DNA of 64,000 bases from JBMYZL01 sp049610385 (GTDB lineage: Bacteria; Bacteroidota; Bacteroidia; Flavobacteriales_D; Sanyastnellaceae): positions 84,580 through 148,579 of the forward strand of contig JBMYZL010000004.1 in the NCBI GenBank assembly GCA_049610385.1, written 5' to 3'. Made by a program: the position numbers and the translations under genes. The notes beneath the pieces are model-generated. The model did no database searches. It had not been told where the DNA came from and saw only the letters and a program-made list of their open reading frames with translations. Numbering within the stretch: position 1 is the first letter of the stretch; every line of letters begins with the position of its first letter. This document shows, piece after piece, positions 46,329-55,575 of this stretch.

Positions 46329-49300
46329 ATGCGGAAGCGATTTTGGACAATTGGGGTTGCCACCATCCTTGTGGTTCTATCCGGGGCAGCCTTGCTCACC
46401 CCAGTCGGGCAAAATCAGTTGTTGCGGCCAGCCATGAACCACCTGCTGTCCAATGAAAAAGTTGGATTGACCGTCCAGGTGGGTCGCATCGCTGTTCCTT
46501 GGTGGCGAGGAGAATTGACCATCGATGACGTTGATATCCACTTTGCCGGAGAACCAATCCACATTGACCGCCTGGCGTGGATTGGATTCAATGGCGACTT
46601 GCACAATGCAAAATTTGGCGTCGTGGAATTGACCGGTGTTCAAGGCCAAATCAATTGGGCGTTCAGCCCGACTGCTGACAGCAGCTCGTTCGACTTCGGA
46701 CGCTGGCCGACATTTGCCATTTCGAATTTGAATTTGTGTGACATTCAACTTGAAGCTGCCCCATGGACTGTGCATTGGGACACACTGGAACTTCAGGGTT
46801 TGCGCAATGTCTCGAAACACGGCGATTTCAAAGCCCAATTTGATTTTTCAGGGTTGAACATCCAAGCCCCCGATTCGCTTTGGACCGGTCCTTGGCATGT
46901 CCAAAAGTTGCGAGGAATTGCAATGGGCATTCACCAGCAACTTGACTTGGACTCCCTCCAGATTCTCAGTCATGGCTTCAGTTGGGATGGCAACGTCCAA
47001 ACCGATTTGGCTTCTGGTGAAATCGGTGCTGAAGGTCAATTGCATTGCGCCCCATCTCCCCTCTTGTCCCATTTGAAAGCGGTGAAAGCTGGAGCCCAAG
47101 ACTCCCTTTGGGGTGCCCTTCAGCCATCGCCCTGGCTGCAATCAGAATGGACAGGCCAGTGGGCAATTGCTTGGTCAGGAAATTTGGGCACAGGTCATTT
47201 GAGCTGGACCCAAGGCACCGGCCCCATGGAAAGCCGAATCGAGAACCTGCTGTTTGGTTTTCCGGAACCCCGATTTGAAGCGCATGTGGTCACATCGCCG
47301 GAAGACTGGCAATGGTGGACCGGAGATTTGGGATTCAAAAATTGGTGGTCAGAAGTCCACTTGGAATTGGCCGCCGATTCGGAAATCATTCAATTGGGTC
47401 TTCATGGAGATGACCCCAATGCCCCGAACATCGAGTTGACCATCGAAGGCGATTCCCTCTTTGACCATGGAGGCATTGGGCAACGCTTGGAAATGAATTT
47501 CGACCACCTCGATACCCGAGCCTTCACCCTGAACGATGGGGCATCGCCCGAATTCCACAATTTGAAGGGCACTGTGATGGGCTTTTCGGATGGCGATGAC
47601 TGGCGCTGGGAAACCTCGGGGACAGCAATGTCCAAAAATCAACAAGAACAAGCCTGGGAAGCCACCGGAAATCTTCAATTTTCTGACAATATTGAGTTTT
47701 CGGGAGATCTGGAGTGGATCAGTGCAGAATTCCCTGTGACGGCGTCCGGGACATTTCTGTGGGGCTCCGAAAACGATTGGCGTGCCCAATTGAATACCCA
47801 ACTGCGAGGAGTGAAGGCTCCAGCAGGAGCAACCTCCCTCTACGGCCAATTGTCCTTTGATGTGACCCGAAAAACACAAGAATGGTCTGGGACTGATGCA
47901 CGAATCGAAGCAAAATTGGAAGGGAGAAACCTCACCTTTTTAGGTGGAAAAAGGCCCATCCAGTTGCAACGTTTGGATGCATTTGGTCATTGGAATTCAC
48001 GCCATTTCGCACTGAATTGGGCCAGCGACCTTGGCCATGGACAAGCGAAAGGAGATGGACGTCTGGAGCGCTGGTTGGATTGGATTGCTGCAGAAGAGCA
48101 TCGGCTGGATAGCCGCGCGGTGCCGCAAGCCGACGTGGACATTTCCATTGCCGATTGGCGTCCAGTATCCGCCCTCTTCGGGTGGCCACTTTCCGTCTCA
48201 CCTGGAACCCGTTTTTCTTGGCACTCCGACGGAAAAAGCCATCAATTCCACAGCCAATTTCGCAGTGATCGCATGGCTTGGGACACCTACGCATGCCACC
48301 ATTTGGGAATGACCATCGATGGATCTCTCCAAGAATTCTTCCTCAATGTGCAAATGGATTCCTTATCCGACCCTGAACGCACATACGCGCAGTCCATCTT
48401 CTTGGATGTTCATGCCGACACCGTCTGGAATGCTGATGCCAATTGGCTTGGCTTTGCCGAGGAAATTCATGCCATTCGATTGGAGGTAGAAGAGCCCGAC
48501 TTTGGCACATTTGAAGCCCGACTTCATGAAATGACCATTCCTGTCGCTGGCTTGCCCATTTCAATGATAGCAACGGATTCACCCTTGCGCTGGCGACCAT
48601 CGGACAAGTTTTTTGAATTGCCCTTGCTGACCTTTGAAACCCAAGATGGCACAATCACATTGGACGCGCCTTCAACCGATGTCGAAGATTTTCATCTGGC
48701 TTTGTCTTGGGACGAGCCCAAATTCCCGCTCCTGAAAGGTTTGCCATCCGATTCTGAATGGACAGAAGGCATCGGGGCCTTGAAATTGAAAGCCGAATTG
48801 TGTGGTGACATCTTTTCGCCCGAGTTGAACGCAAATTTGACATTGGAAAATTGGGCGGCGCCATTCGGCCAAATTGATCGGCTTGAAATGGCATGGAATG
48901 GCGATGTTGATGGCGGCGCCTTTCTGATGGATGTTCAACAGGCACATCACACCCTTATCGGTGCTCATGGCACACATGGCCCTGGAGAGCAATTGGATGC
49001 TTTCATCTCCCTGAAAAATTTTCCATCCGATTGGGCCAATCCACTCCTCACCTCCTCCACGGTCAACCTGTCCGGCCCCCTCACGGGAGTCGTCAGAGCC
49101 CAAGGAAATTGGAATTCACCTGCATTGAGTGGAGCCGTGAGGGCGGAAGGCATTGAAACGGAAATCGGTTACCTCGGCACCACGTTCGAGGTCAACGGAG
49201 TGATTGAATTGCAACCTGAGTATATCGCACTGGACAATTGGAAACTGACAGATCAACAAGGCCACTCAGCCAGGGCAACAGGAACGCTTCTCCACGACAA

Positions 49301-50570
49301 ATTTTCGGATTGGAATTTTGACATTTCCTTGGACATGTCGGAAGAGGACATTTTGCTCATGGATCTGGAGCGGGATGACAATGATCTGTTTTTTGGGCAG
49401 GCCTACGTAACCGGATTTGGGAATGTAAGTGGCAGCCAGAATGATCTTTTGATTGAGTCGGAATTGGCCACGGCCTCTGGCACCCGCTTTGCGCTTCCCA
49501 TGGATCGGATTGAGAGTCCAACCTATGCTGACTTTATTCAATTGACTTCATCAGAAAATAACAAAATCATTGATTTACAATTAGATGAAGATATTGACCT
49601 GAATCAAATTCGAATGAAGATTGGCATCGAGGTCAACGACGACGCAGAAGCCCGAATCATCTTCAATGAACTCATCGGGGATGAAATCGTGGGGAAGACA
49701 AAGGGTCACTTGGATTTGGCGATCAATGATTTCGAAAGGTTTGAAATGAATGGCGAATTGGAAGTCGTTGAAGGGCATTACAACCTCGCCTTGTCCGGCA
49801 TTCTGCAAAAGCGATTTGTTGTTGATCCAGGAGGCACCATCACATGGGTCACAGACCCCTATGGTGCCGACATGAATCTCATTGCACGTCATACCGTCAG
49901 AACCCGGTTGGACAACTTGCTGCCGGGCACTGCCAATCTACCGGGGCGCGTTCCCGTGGACCTGCGACTCGCCCTGAACGGTGCACTGCTTCGACCTGAC
50001 ATCGCATTTGATGTGGAATTGCCCCGCGCATCCCCACAATTGCAGGCCATGGTCGACAATGCCCTTTTCGATGAAGACGAGAAAAATCGACAGGCTGTGG
50101 GTTTGTTGGCCCTGGGTCAATTCCTGTCCCAAGACCCCAATACCCCATTGATTGCCGACGTCAACCTGACAGAGCAGAGCACCGCACTCCTCACGGCTCA
50201 GCTCGGCAATTGGTTGTCTTCTCTGGCCCAAGGCGTTGATGTGGGGTTGAACTATGGTTCCAACGCATTGAATGGAGAGCAAGAAGTGGCTTTGGCCTTG
50301 TCCACGCAATTTTTCGACGATCGCTTGCACATTGAAGGAGAAGCACGGGGCACGACCACTGGAGAGACGGCATCGCAGGCTGATGTTCAACTGCAAGACG
50401 TCAGGATTGCATACGACCTGACCGAGGACGGCCGAATCCAAATCTCCGGTTATCGCGAATCCGCCCCCAGTTGGAATGGCATCGATGGAATGAATACCAT
50501 GGGGATTGGGCTGCGGTTCATACAACAATTCAATCGCTGGTCAGACCTTTGGAACCGGAAAAAAGAGTAA
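46329..50570 (+). CDS. tamB: Translocation/assembly module TamB (DUF490)
   Basis: A very large periplasm-spanning protein, 1413 residues, anchored by one N-terminal segment (FWTIGVATILVVLSGAALL). The long middle part is repetitive beta structure, the taco-like groove that moves lipids or barrel proteins. The DUF490 C-terminal domain (about 1150-1400) is recognisable: ARIIFNELIGDEIVGKTKGH, LEVVEGHYNLALSGIL, TVRTRLDNLLPGT and AQLGNWLSSLAQGVDVGLNY. Start at 46329 (MRKRFWTIG); the ATG at 46284 lies across the tsaD start and is rejected. tamA is not adjacent. Confidence 0.93.
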   Translation: MRKRFWTIGVATILVVLSGAALLTPVGQNQLLRPAMNHLLSNEKVGLTVQVGRIAVPWWRGELTIDDVDIHFAGEPIHIDRLAWIGFNGDLHNAKFGVVELTGVQGQINWAFSPTADSSSFDFGRWPTFAISNLNLCDIQLEAAPWTVHWDTLELQGLRNVSKHGDFKAQFDFSGLNIQAPDSLWTGPWHVQKLRGIAMGIHQQLDLDSLQILSHGFSWDGNVQTDLASGEIGAEGQLHCAPSPLLSHLKAVKAGAQDSLWGALQPSPWLQSEWTGQWAIAWSGNLGTGHLSWTQGTGPMESRIENLLFGFPEPRFEAHVVTSPEDWQWWTGDLGFKNWWSEVHLELAADSEIIQLGLHGDDPNAPNIELTIEGDSLFDHGGIGQRLEMNFDHLDTRAFTLNDGASPEFHNLKGTVMGFSDGDDWRWETSGTAMSKNQQEQAWEATGNLQFSDNIEFSGDLEWISAEFPVTASGTFLWGSENDWRAQLNTQLRGVKAPAGATSLYGQLSFDVTRKTQEWSGTDARIEAKLEGRNLTFLGGKRPIQLQRLDAFGHWNSRHFALNWASDLGHGQAKGDGRLERWLDWIAAEEHRLDSRAVPQADVDISIADWRPVSALFGWPLSVSPGTRFSWHSDGKSHQFHSQFRSDRMAWDTYACHHLGMTIDGSLQEFFLNVQMDSLSDPERTYAQSIFLDVHADTVWNADANWLGFAEEIHAIRLEVEEPDFGTFEARLHEMTIPVAGLPISMIATDSPLRWRPSDKFFELPLLTFETQDGTITLDAPSTDVEDFHLALSWDEPKFPLLKGLPSDSEWTEGIGALKLKAELCGDIFSPELNANLTLENWAAPFGQIDRLEMAWNGDVDGGAFLMDVQQAHHTLIGAHGTHGPGEQLDAFISLKNFPSDWANPLLTSSTVNLSGPLTGVVRAQGNWNSPALSGAVRAEGIETEIGYLGTTFEVNGVIELQPEYIALDNWKLTDQQGHSARATGTLLHDKFSDWNFDISLDMSEEDILLMDLERDDNDLFFGQAYVTGFGNVSGSQNDLLIESELATASGTRFALPMDRIESPTYADFIQLTSSENNKIIDLQLDEDIDLNQIRMKIGIEVNDDAEARIIFNELIGDEIVGKTKGHLDLAINDFERFEMNGELEVVEGHYNLALSGILQKRFVVDPGGTITWVTDPYGADMNLIARHTVRTRLDNLLPGTANLPGRVPVDLRLALNGALLRPDIAFDVELPRASPQLQAMVDNALFDEDEKNRQAVGLLALGQFLSQDPNTPLIADVNLTEQSTALLTAQLGNWLSSLAQGVDVGLNYGSNALNGEQEVALALSTQFFDDRLHIEGEARGTTTGETASQADVQLQDVRIAYDLTEDGRIQISGYRESAPSWNGIDGMNTMGIGLRFIQQFNRWSDLWNRKKE

Positions 50571-50575
50571 GTTCG
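50568..50575 (+). promoter_or_regulatory. Putative -7 box (TAAGTTCG) overlapping the tamB stop
   Basis: TAnnTTCG variant whose TAA is the tamB stop codon; 4 nt before the ATG at 50580. It may give the downstream gene its own leaderless start in addition to read-through. Confidence 0.35.
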
Positions 50576-50579
50576 TTCC

Positions 50580-51635
50580 ATGAAAACCGCTCTGTTTATG
50601 GGTGTATTGGGCGTTGGAATCTGCCCTTGCATGTTGGGGCAATTCGCCTTGTCCTCCGCAGATATGCCCCAGCCGGGCAACACCTACCCCGTTGAGAATG
50701 GCCTCTTGACCTTTCAAGATTATTCCCTTTCTGGTGAAGGTGTGACGTGGGATATGAGCGACATTCAGGCAGTGGGCGAGGCCCCCGTTTCTCCTGTGGA
50801 CATGTCTGAAGCCTCCATCACCGCAGGCATTGCTTTCAACAATCCCTTCAACGCTGCGTACCAGTGCGATTACTTTTTGCCCACTGAGTTTCCCGCTTTG
50901 CCAGATGGCGTCGGGATGAACATTCCCATTGAAGGATTCAACTCGTTCTATCAAACTTCTTCCGGTTACTTCGCGATTGCAGGAATCGGTCTCTCTTCTG
51001 CTGGGTTTGATCTCCCAGTTCAATATGAGGACATTGACGAGTGGTTTCCGTTGCCATTTGCTTTTGGTGAGACGTTCAACAGCACCGCTTCCTTTTCTCT
51101 CAATCTCGATGGGTTATTTGGTTACAGTTTGGAACAAACCCGCGCGGTAGAAGTGGACGCTTGGGGCACCTTGATTTTGCCCGATGGTCCCCATGAAGTT
51201 TTGCGCATTCGGTCTGAATTGGATGCCACAGATGTCTTTGTCATTCCCCAGCTCAGCGAAGACTCCATTCCCGTCGATCGCGAGCAAGTCATTTACAGTT
51301 GGTATGGCCAAGGCACGGGGGTGCCTTTGTTGGAAGTCACCGAAATCCTAGGTGCACCAGCCATTGTTACTTTTCAGAATTTCACGACGGAATCCAACAT
51401 CATAAGCGAGAACATCCAGAACCCCGCATGGAAAACATGGCCTAACCCGGCCGCACCGATGACAACATTGAACTGGGACGCTGAACCCAACGATTGGAAA
51501 TTGTACAATGCAAGCGGGCAACTTCTAAATTCAGGACGTGGAAACTCGCTGATTACACCTTCTGTTTCCGGCATGTATTGGCTTCAAGTGGGATCGGAAG
51601 CCGCCCGTTCATTCTGGGTTCAGAACTTGCCCTGA
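50580..51635 (+). CDS. T9SS type A sorting-domain protein
   Basis: 351 residues with a signal peptide (MKTALFMGVLGVG...CMLGQ) and a C-terminal sorting domain (about 280-351): WPNPAAPMTTLNWD, WKLYNASGQLL and SGMYWLQVGSEA, the pattern recognised by the type IX secretion machinery. The middle is beta-rich with no known family. It should be exported through T9SS to the surface or medium. It begins 9 nt after tamB. The 3' end overlaps the convergent gene by 16 nt. Confidence 0.85.
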   Translation: MKTALFMGVLGVGICPCMLGQFALSSADMPQPGNTYPVENGLLTFQDYSLSGEGVTWDMSDIQAVGEAPVSPVDMSEASITAGIAFNNPFNAAYQCDYFLPTEFPALPDGVGMNIPIEGFNSFYQTSSGYFAIAGIGLSSAGFDLPVQYEDIDEWFPLPFAFGETFNSTASFSLNLDGLFGYSLEQTRAVEVDAWGTLILPDGPHEVLRIRSELDATDVFVIPQLSEDSIPVDREQVIYSWYGQGTGVPLLEVTEILGAPAIVTFQNFTTESNIISENIQNPAWKTWPNPAAPMTTLNWDAEPNDWKLYNASGQLLNSGRGNSLITPSVSGMYWLQVGSEAARSFWVQNLP

Positions 51636-52093
51636 TTCAAGTTGATGTCGGAATCTGATTCCGCAACCCATTCGTCCAATTCAGGACCTACGGCTTGACT
51701 CACCCAAAGGTCCATTAGCCAAGTTTTGGCTACACGTGGATGCCCGAAAATGCGGAAAGCCACAGCAGGCTTGAAAAATCTCCATCGAATACCATCGCGC
51801 ATGGCCTGAAAAGTGGAAGGCACCACCACGGCACGGCCCAGAACACCCTCCATGGCTTCTGGACTGCCCAGCCATTTCAACGCTTCCGGCTCCACCCAGG
51901 CGATGTCACTCGGAATGACGACCAGAACAACCCCCTCTGTCCCTGGAAGCAATTCACGTCGGGCCGCCTCCAACCGCTTGGCCAAAGAGAGGTCGAACAC
52001 CGCCTCTCCATTGACGTCTACCCTGAACAGGCCCTCACTGAGCTGAATCTCACCGGAGGGCATGCTGTGTTTCAAAGTGGCGATGGGTTCCAT
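51620..52093 (-). CDS. Hypothetical STAS/SpoIIAA-like protein
   Basis: 157 residues from the ATG at 52093 (GTG at 52102 is possible). Alternating beta-alpha pattern: IQLSEGLFRVDVNGEAVFDLS, then GVVLVVIPSDIAWVEPEALKWLG, then RAVVVPSTFQAM, as in STAS/SpoIIAA-like single-domain proteins. This is a weak structural guess; no motif is decisive. Last gene of the acyl-CoA reductase unit. Confidence 0.5.
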   Translation of the reverse strand: MEPIATLKHSMPSGEIQLSEGLFRVDVNGEAVFDLSLAKRLEAARRELLPGTEGVVLVVIPSDIAWVEPEALKWLGSPEAMEGVLGRAVVVPSTFQAMRDGIRWRFFKPAVAFRIFGHPRVAKTWLMDLWVSQAVGPELDEWVAESDSDINLNQGKF

Positions 52094-52094
52094 T

Positions 52095-53219
52095 TCAGTC
52101 ACAATAATAGTCGCTGAACGGATTCGGAGAACAGAAATTCAAGGCGGCGGTGGCTGGGTTGTTCTGTAACTCCTCCATGGTGTCTGTGGTGTATCCGATG
52201 CCTTTAACCGCTTGTTGATCCCGGGCTGCCCACAATCCCAATCCCCCGATGATGTTGGTGTATTCAGGGCGCTCTTGGATGACCCCAGTGACCGGATCGT
52301 TCACATCTAGGTACGTTCGCAACGCCTCGTTGGCAATGGACAAATTGAAATCCAAGGCCCGCGCCAACTGGTCTTCCTCATCCCAGGCCCCAAGAACACG
52401 TGTGATCCGTGTGTCTGCCTCCAACTTGTTGGCAAGGAAACTGAAAAATTGCTCACCGTTGACCACTTTCGCCAAGATTTCACCACCTTCATCATCATTG
52501 GTATCCACGCTGCCGATTGCCCAAACCAAACTGCGCTCGATGGTTTCGAGCAAATCCGTGTGGGCCTCATCCGCCCAAAGGTGCTCAGTGACTGCAATGG
52601 TCATCGACACATCGTATCTGCTCGCCCCTGGGGTGGAAGCCCATTTGAAGGTGATGTCGGGAAATGTGGTGATGTTCTGGCCAATGTTGGCAAACCCATA
52701 TTTAAATGTAGCCACACCTGATGGGGGCTGCGTGATGTTGCCTACAACAGGAGCAATCAGGTTGGTGAACGCATGAGGGTGATCTCCATCGGCCAGCGCA
52801 ATGTCCAGTTCATACTCCGCCGTGGGATCTAAACCGCCGGAAGGCACAAAAAACCATGCTTGGTGTTCAGGCGCATAGAACAGACCTGGCTCTTTGTTGC
52901 CCAAAAGGGTGTCTTGAAGTTCAAAGCTCCGAATGAGCTCCTCCCCTTGCCACTCATGAACTTGGGCCGTCACCTCATCGGGCGCATATTCGCTGGAGTC
53001 GGCAATGAGCGCAGCGTCAAATTGGTTCCCCTCGCCCAGCCAAGTGCGGTTGATGCGAACCCACTGGGTGTCAACGCTGGCTTCCAGCAACCCAAAAATC
53101 ACGGGCGTGCGTTCGTAAGGGGCATTCAAATCCACATCTGTCGAGCATCCCGTGAACATCAAAACCAGAGCAAAGAAACCCACAAATGTGAGCCACCGCA
53201 GGCATTGGCAGTTTTTCAT
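52095..53219 (-). CDS. DUF4249-like lipoprotein
   Basis: 374 residues from the ATG at 53219 (MKNCQCLRWLTF). Lipobox LVLMFTGC, then ADLNAP-like DVDLNAPYERTPVIFGLLEA, a DUF4249-type start. The mature part is beta-rich. Coupled to the acyl-CoA reductase by ATGA overlap. No TonB receptor is adjacent, as for the other DUF4249 gene at 16269. Confidence 0.7.
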   Translation of the reverse strand: MKNCQCLRWLTFVGFFALVLMFTGCSTDVDLNAPYERTPVIFGLLEASVDTQWVRINRTWLGEGNQFDAALIADSSEYAPDEVTAQVHEWQGEELIRSFELQDTLLGNKEPGLFYAPEHQAWFFVPSGGLDPTAEYELDIALADGDHPHAFTNLIAPVVGNITQPPSGVATFKYGFANIGQNITTFPDITFKWASTPGASRYDVSMTIAVTEHLWADEAHTDLLETIERSLVWAIGSVDTNDDEGGEILAKVVNGEQFFSFLANKLEADTRITRVLGAWDEEDQLARALDFNLSIANEALRTYLDVNDPVTGVIQERPEYTNIIGGLGLWAARDQQAVKGIGYTTDTMEELQNNPATAALNFCSPNPFSDYYCD

Positions 53220-54271
53220 GATTGCGAAGATAGCGACAGAAGGAAGTTCATGGTGTCCAATCCATCCGGGTAATCGCTGGCGCTCGGGGATTGTGCACTT
53301 CCCAGCGGCACGACAGGACGCAAAACGGCATGCTGGACATCCTGCAAACGGGCCTTGCGTGCGGTGATGCATTGCAATTGGTCAGCAAAATCGTTCAATT
53401 TGGTCCACAGTGCTTGCTCATCCGAATACGATTCCCAAAACAACGTGCCCACGGGTGACACCCAACCGGCGTCTTCCTTGATCAGCAAAAAACCATTGTC
53501 AAGGATTGCCTCTTGGTTGAGCAACCAAACCGCTTTGTGGTAGTCATAATTGTTCGCAAACTTGTTGTGTTGAGCCAAATTTGACCAACCAAAAACCGCT
53601 TGAAACAATCGATTGATGTCAAAGCCCTCCGGCAAGAAAACCTTGGTGGTGGATCGGCAGCCCAACCCGTAGTAGGCCAGAGCATCGTCCGCTAAACCCT
53701 CCAATTCCTTATCTGTTTCGCGGCCATCCAGGAATGCGACACCTGTGCGTTGGTGACGAATCAAATGGGGTTTATCCCTGAAATAATGCTCGAAATACCT
53801 TCGGCTGTTGTTGCTGCCCGTCGCAAGAACTGCATCGGTGTCTTTCAAAAGACCGTCGGACCACTGGATTTGGTCCACAACCCGGGAATCAAAAGCCCCC
53901 CAGGCCTTCACGACCTCTGGGAGCAGCAGGGCATCTGACGAAGAACACTTCACCACAGCGCGATGACCTGACAAGACCGACGTCAACACATCCATCCACC
54001 CCACCATGGGCAGGTTCCCAGCCAAAATGCAACCGATTTTCTGCGGGGAATCCACAGGGTCCGGATAACCAGAAAGCCAAGCATCCAAGGCCTCCGACTT
54101 CAGCATGTTCCCATGGGCATTCAGGGATCTGCGCACCATGTCTGGGGTGAACCAGCCATTGTTCCCTTCAATTTGGCGCAGCCAATCCGCATTGTTCGGT
54201 CCCTCACCCGGAAAATCTCCCCGCATCCAACCGCCAAGCTGAACCAAACCCTTTTTCCATTTGTTCCTCAT
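53216..54271 (-). CDS. Acyl-CoA reductase (LuxC family)
   Basis: 351 residues resembling LuxC-type reductases that convert acyl-CoA to fatty aldehyde using NAD(P)H: GCILAGNLPMVGWMDVLTSV, CSSSDALLLPEVV, ATGSNNSRRYFEHYF and the catalytic Cys context YYGLGCRSTTKVF. In Bacteroidota this gene is usually divergent from a 4Fe-4S ferredoxin, as here. A TAAGTTTG box lies 4 nt before the start. Physiological substrate unproven. Confidence 0.85.
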   Translation of the reverse strand: MRNKWKKGLVQLGGWMRGDFPGEGPNNADWLRQIEGNNGWFTPDMVRRSLNAHGNMLKSEALDAWLSGYPDPVDSPQKIGCILAGNLPMVGWMDVLTSVLSGHRAVVKCSSSDALLLPEVVKAWGAFDSRVVDQIQWSDGLLKDTDAVLATGSNNSRRYFEHYFRDKPHLIRHQRTGVAFLDGRETDKELEGLADDALAYYGLGCRSTTKVFLPEGFDINRLFQAVFGWSNLAQHNKFANNYDYHKAVWLLNQEAILDNGFLLIKEDAGWVSPVGTLFWESYSDEQALWTKLNDFADQLQCITARKARLQDVQHAVLRPVVPLGSAQSPSASDYPDGLDTMNFLLSLSSQS

Positions 54272-54289
54272 CAGACAAACTTATCTTTG
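54260..54289 (+). promoter_or_regulatory. Full Bacteroidota promoter for ferredoxin
   Basis: TTTG at 54260-54263 and TATCTTTG at 54282-54289, spaced by 18 nt, the best -33/-7 pair in the window. Predicted start about 54294, leaving a leader of about 17 nt before the ATG at 54311. Confidence 0.65.
54276..54283 (-). promoter_or_regulatory. -7 box (TAAGTTTG) for the acyl-CoA reductase
   Basis: Exact TAnnTTTG, 4 nt before the ATG at 54271. Overlaps the ferredoxin -7 box by 2 bp on the other strand, so the two promoters should exclude each other. Confidence 0.55.
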
Positions 54290-54310
54290 CACTGCAAAAT
54301 TACCTTGGTC

Positions 54311-54658
54311 ATGGCGATTATGATAACCGACGAATGCATCAATTGCGGTGCTTGCGAGCCTGAATGTCCCAACAATGCTATCTATGAAGGCGGTGCGGGT
54401 TGGAAATTCATGGATGGAACGGGGTTCCGAGGGCAAGGAAAGCACCCCACTGCAGGGGCTGTGGATTCAGACGAAGAACATGATCCTGGGAGCATGGACG
54501 TGTACTACATTGCACACGAAAAATGCACAGAATGCGTTGGGTTTCATGATGAACCGCAATGTGCTGCTGTATGCCCCGTGGACTGTTGTGTGGACGATCC
54601 CGACCATCGGGAATCAGAAGAACAGCTTTTGGCCAAAAAGGCATTCATGCACCTGTGA
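54311..54658 (+). CDS. 4Fe-4S dicluster ferredoxin
   Basis: 115 residues from 54311 (MAIMITDECINCG). Two clusters: CINCGACEPECP and the second CTECVGFHDEPQCAAVCP, the longer spacing typical of Bacteroidota YfhL/Fdx-type proteins. Small soluble electron carrier. Divergent from the acyl-CoA reductase with overlapping promoters. The longer frame from 54113 crosses the reductase start and is not used. Confidence 0.93.
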   Translation: MAIMITDECINCGACEPECPNNAIYEGGAGWKFMDGTGFRGQGKHPTAGAVDSDEEHDPGSMDVYYIAHEKCTECVGFHDEPQCAAVCPVDCCVDDPDHRESEEQLLAKKAFMHL

Positions 54659-54665
54659 CGCTGTC

Positions 54666-55568
54666 GTGTCGAGTCGGACCAAGTTGTCGCGTGGGCTGCT
54701 GACGGTCGGGTTGGTGGCGATCATATCTGTCTCCTGCAAGAGCCAAACAGCCTTTCCCAGGCAAGCCATAGAATCCGCTTGTGTCGCTCTGCGTGAGGCC
54801 CCCTCCGACGGGGTTCGACTGGAGCGGCATGAAGCCTTGAAAGAGATTTGGCGTCAATGGTTAACTGGGGCATCTGTGGAAGACGCATTCGCCTTTGAAC
54901 CTGCCTCATTGCAACAAACATTGGGGATTGTGGACGCCGGCAAGGGGCCTGACCAGATTCGAATCATCAGTTGGAATGTGGAACTCTCCGATCGAACCCA
55001 CCGTTACGGGGGCTTCGTGATTTTGCCAACCGGTTGGACCGAATTGAATCACGATGAACGAATGCGGGACCGAGATGTTTTGGACGATCAGAGGCGGTTC
55101 AAACCCGATGATTGGCCAGGAGCCATCTACTATGATGTCGTCATTGAGTACCGTCGCGGCCGCGCCTACCATTTGTTGCTCGGGTGGCAAGGTGCGGACG
55201 CCCTGACGACTCGAAAATTTGCCGAAGGGCTTGAGATTCAACGGGGACGCATACGATTCGGAGCTCCTTGGCTTGAGGTAGATGGCCGAAGGACAAAACG
55301 GTATCATTTGATCTACGGGGATGACGTCAGTGCCACCTTGCGCCAAGAAGAAAGCACAGGGCGCATCGTCATGGATCATTTGAGTGCTCCCTCCGCGGAG
55401 TTGACCGGTTTTCATCATTTCTACGGCCCTGACTTCACTTATGATGCGTTCATCTGGGAAAAAGACACTTGGCAATTGGTACGCAATATTGAAGTCATCG
55501 ACCCATCACAAAACCGACCTTGGATAGACCCCAACCCACGCAAGCGTCGTCGTCAATCCCAACCCTGA
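54666..55568 (+). CDS. Hypothetical lipoprotein
   Basis: 300 residues if started at GTG 54666, the last start before the signal peptide LLTVGLVAIISVSC (lipobox, Cys near 23). The mature protein is beta-rich with conserved-looking stretches YYDVVIEYRRGRAYHLLLGW and MDHLSAPSAELTGFHHFYGP, and ends in a basic tail (RKRRRQSQP). No family recognised. Follows the ferredoxin by 7 nt, so likely co-transcribed. Confidence 0.7.
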   Translation: MSSRTKLSRGLLTVGLVAIISVSCKSQTAFPRQAIESACVALREAPSDGVRLERHEALKEIWRQWLTGASVEDAFAFEPASLQQTLGIVDAGKGPDQIRIISWNVELSDRTHRYGGFVILPTGWTELNHDERMRDRDVLDDQRRFKPDDWPGAIYYDVVIEYRRGRAYHLLLGWQGADALTTRKFAEGLEIQRGRIRFGAPWLEVDGRRTKRYHLIYGDDVSATLRQEESTGRIVMDHLSAPSAELTGFHHFYGPDFTYDAFIWEKDTWQLVRNIEVIDPSQNRPWIDPNPRKRRRQSQP

Positions 55569-55575
55569 TTTTCAT

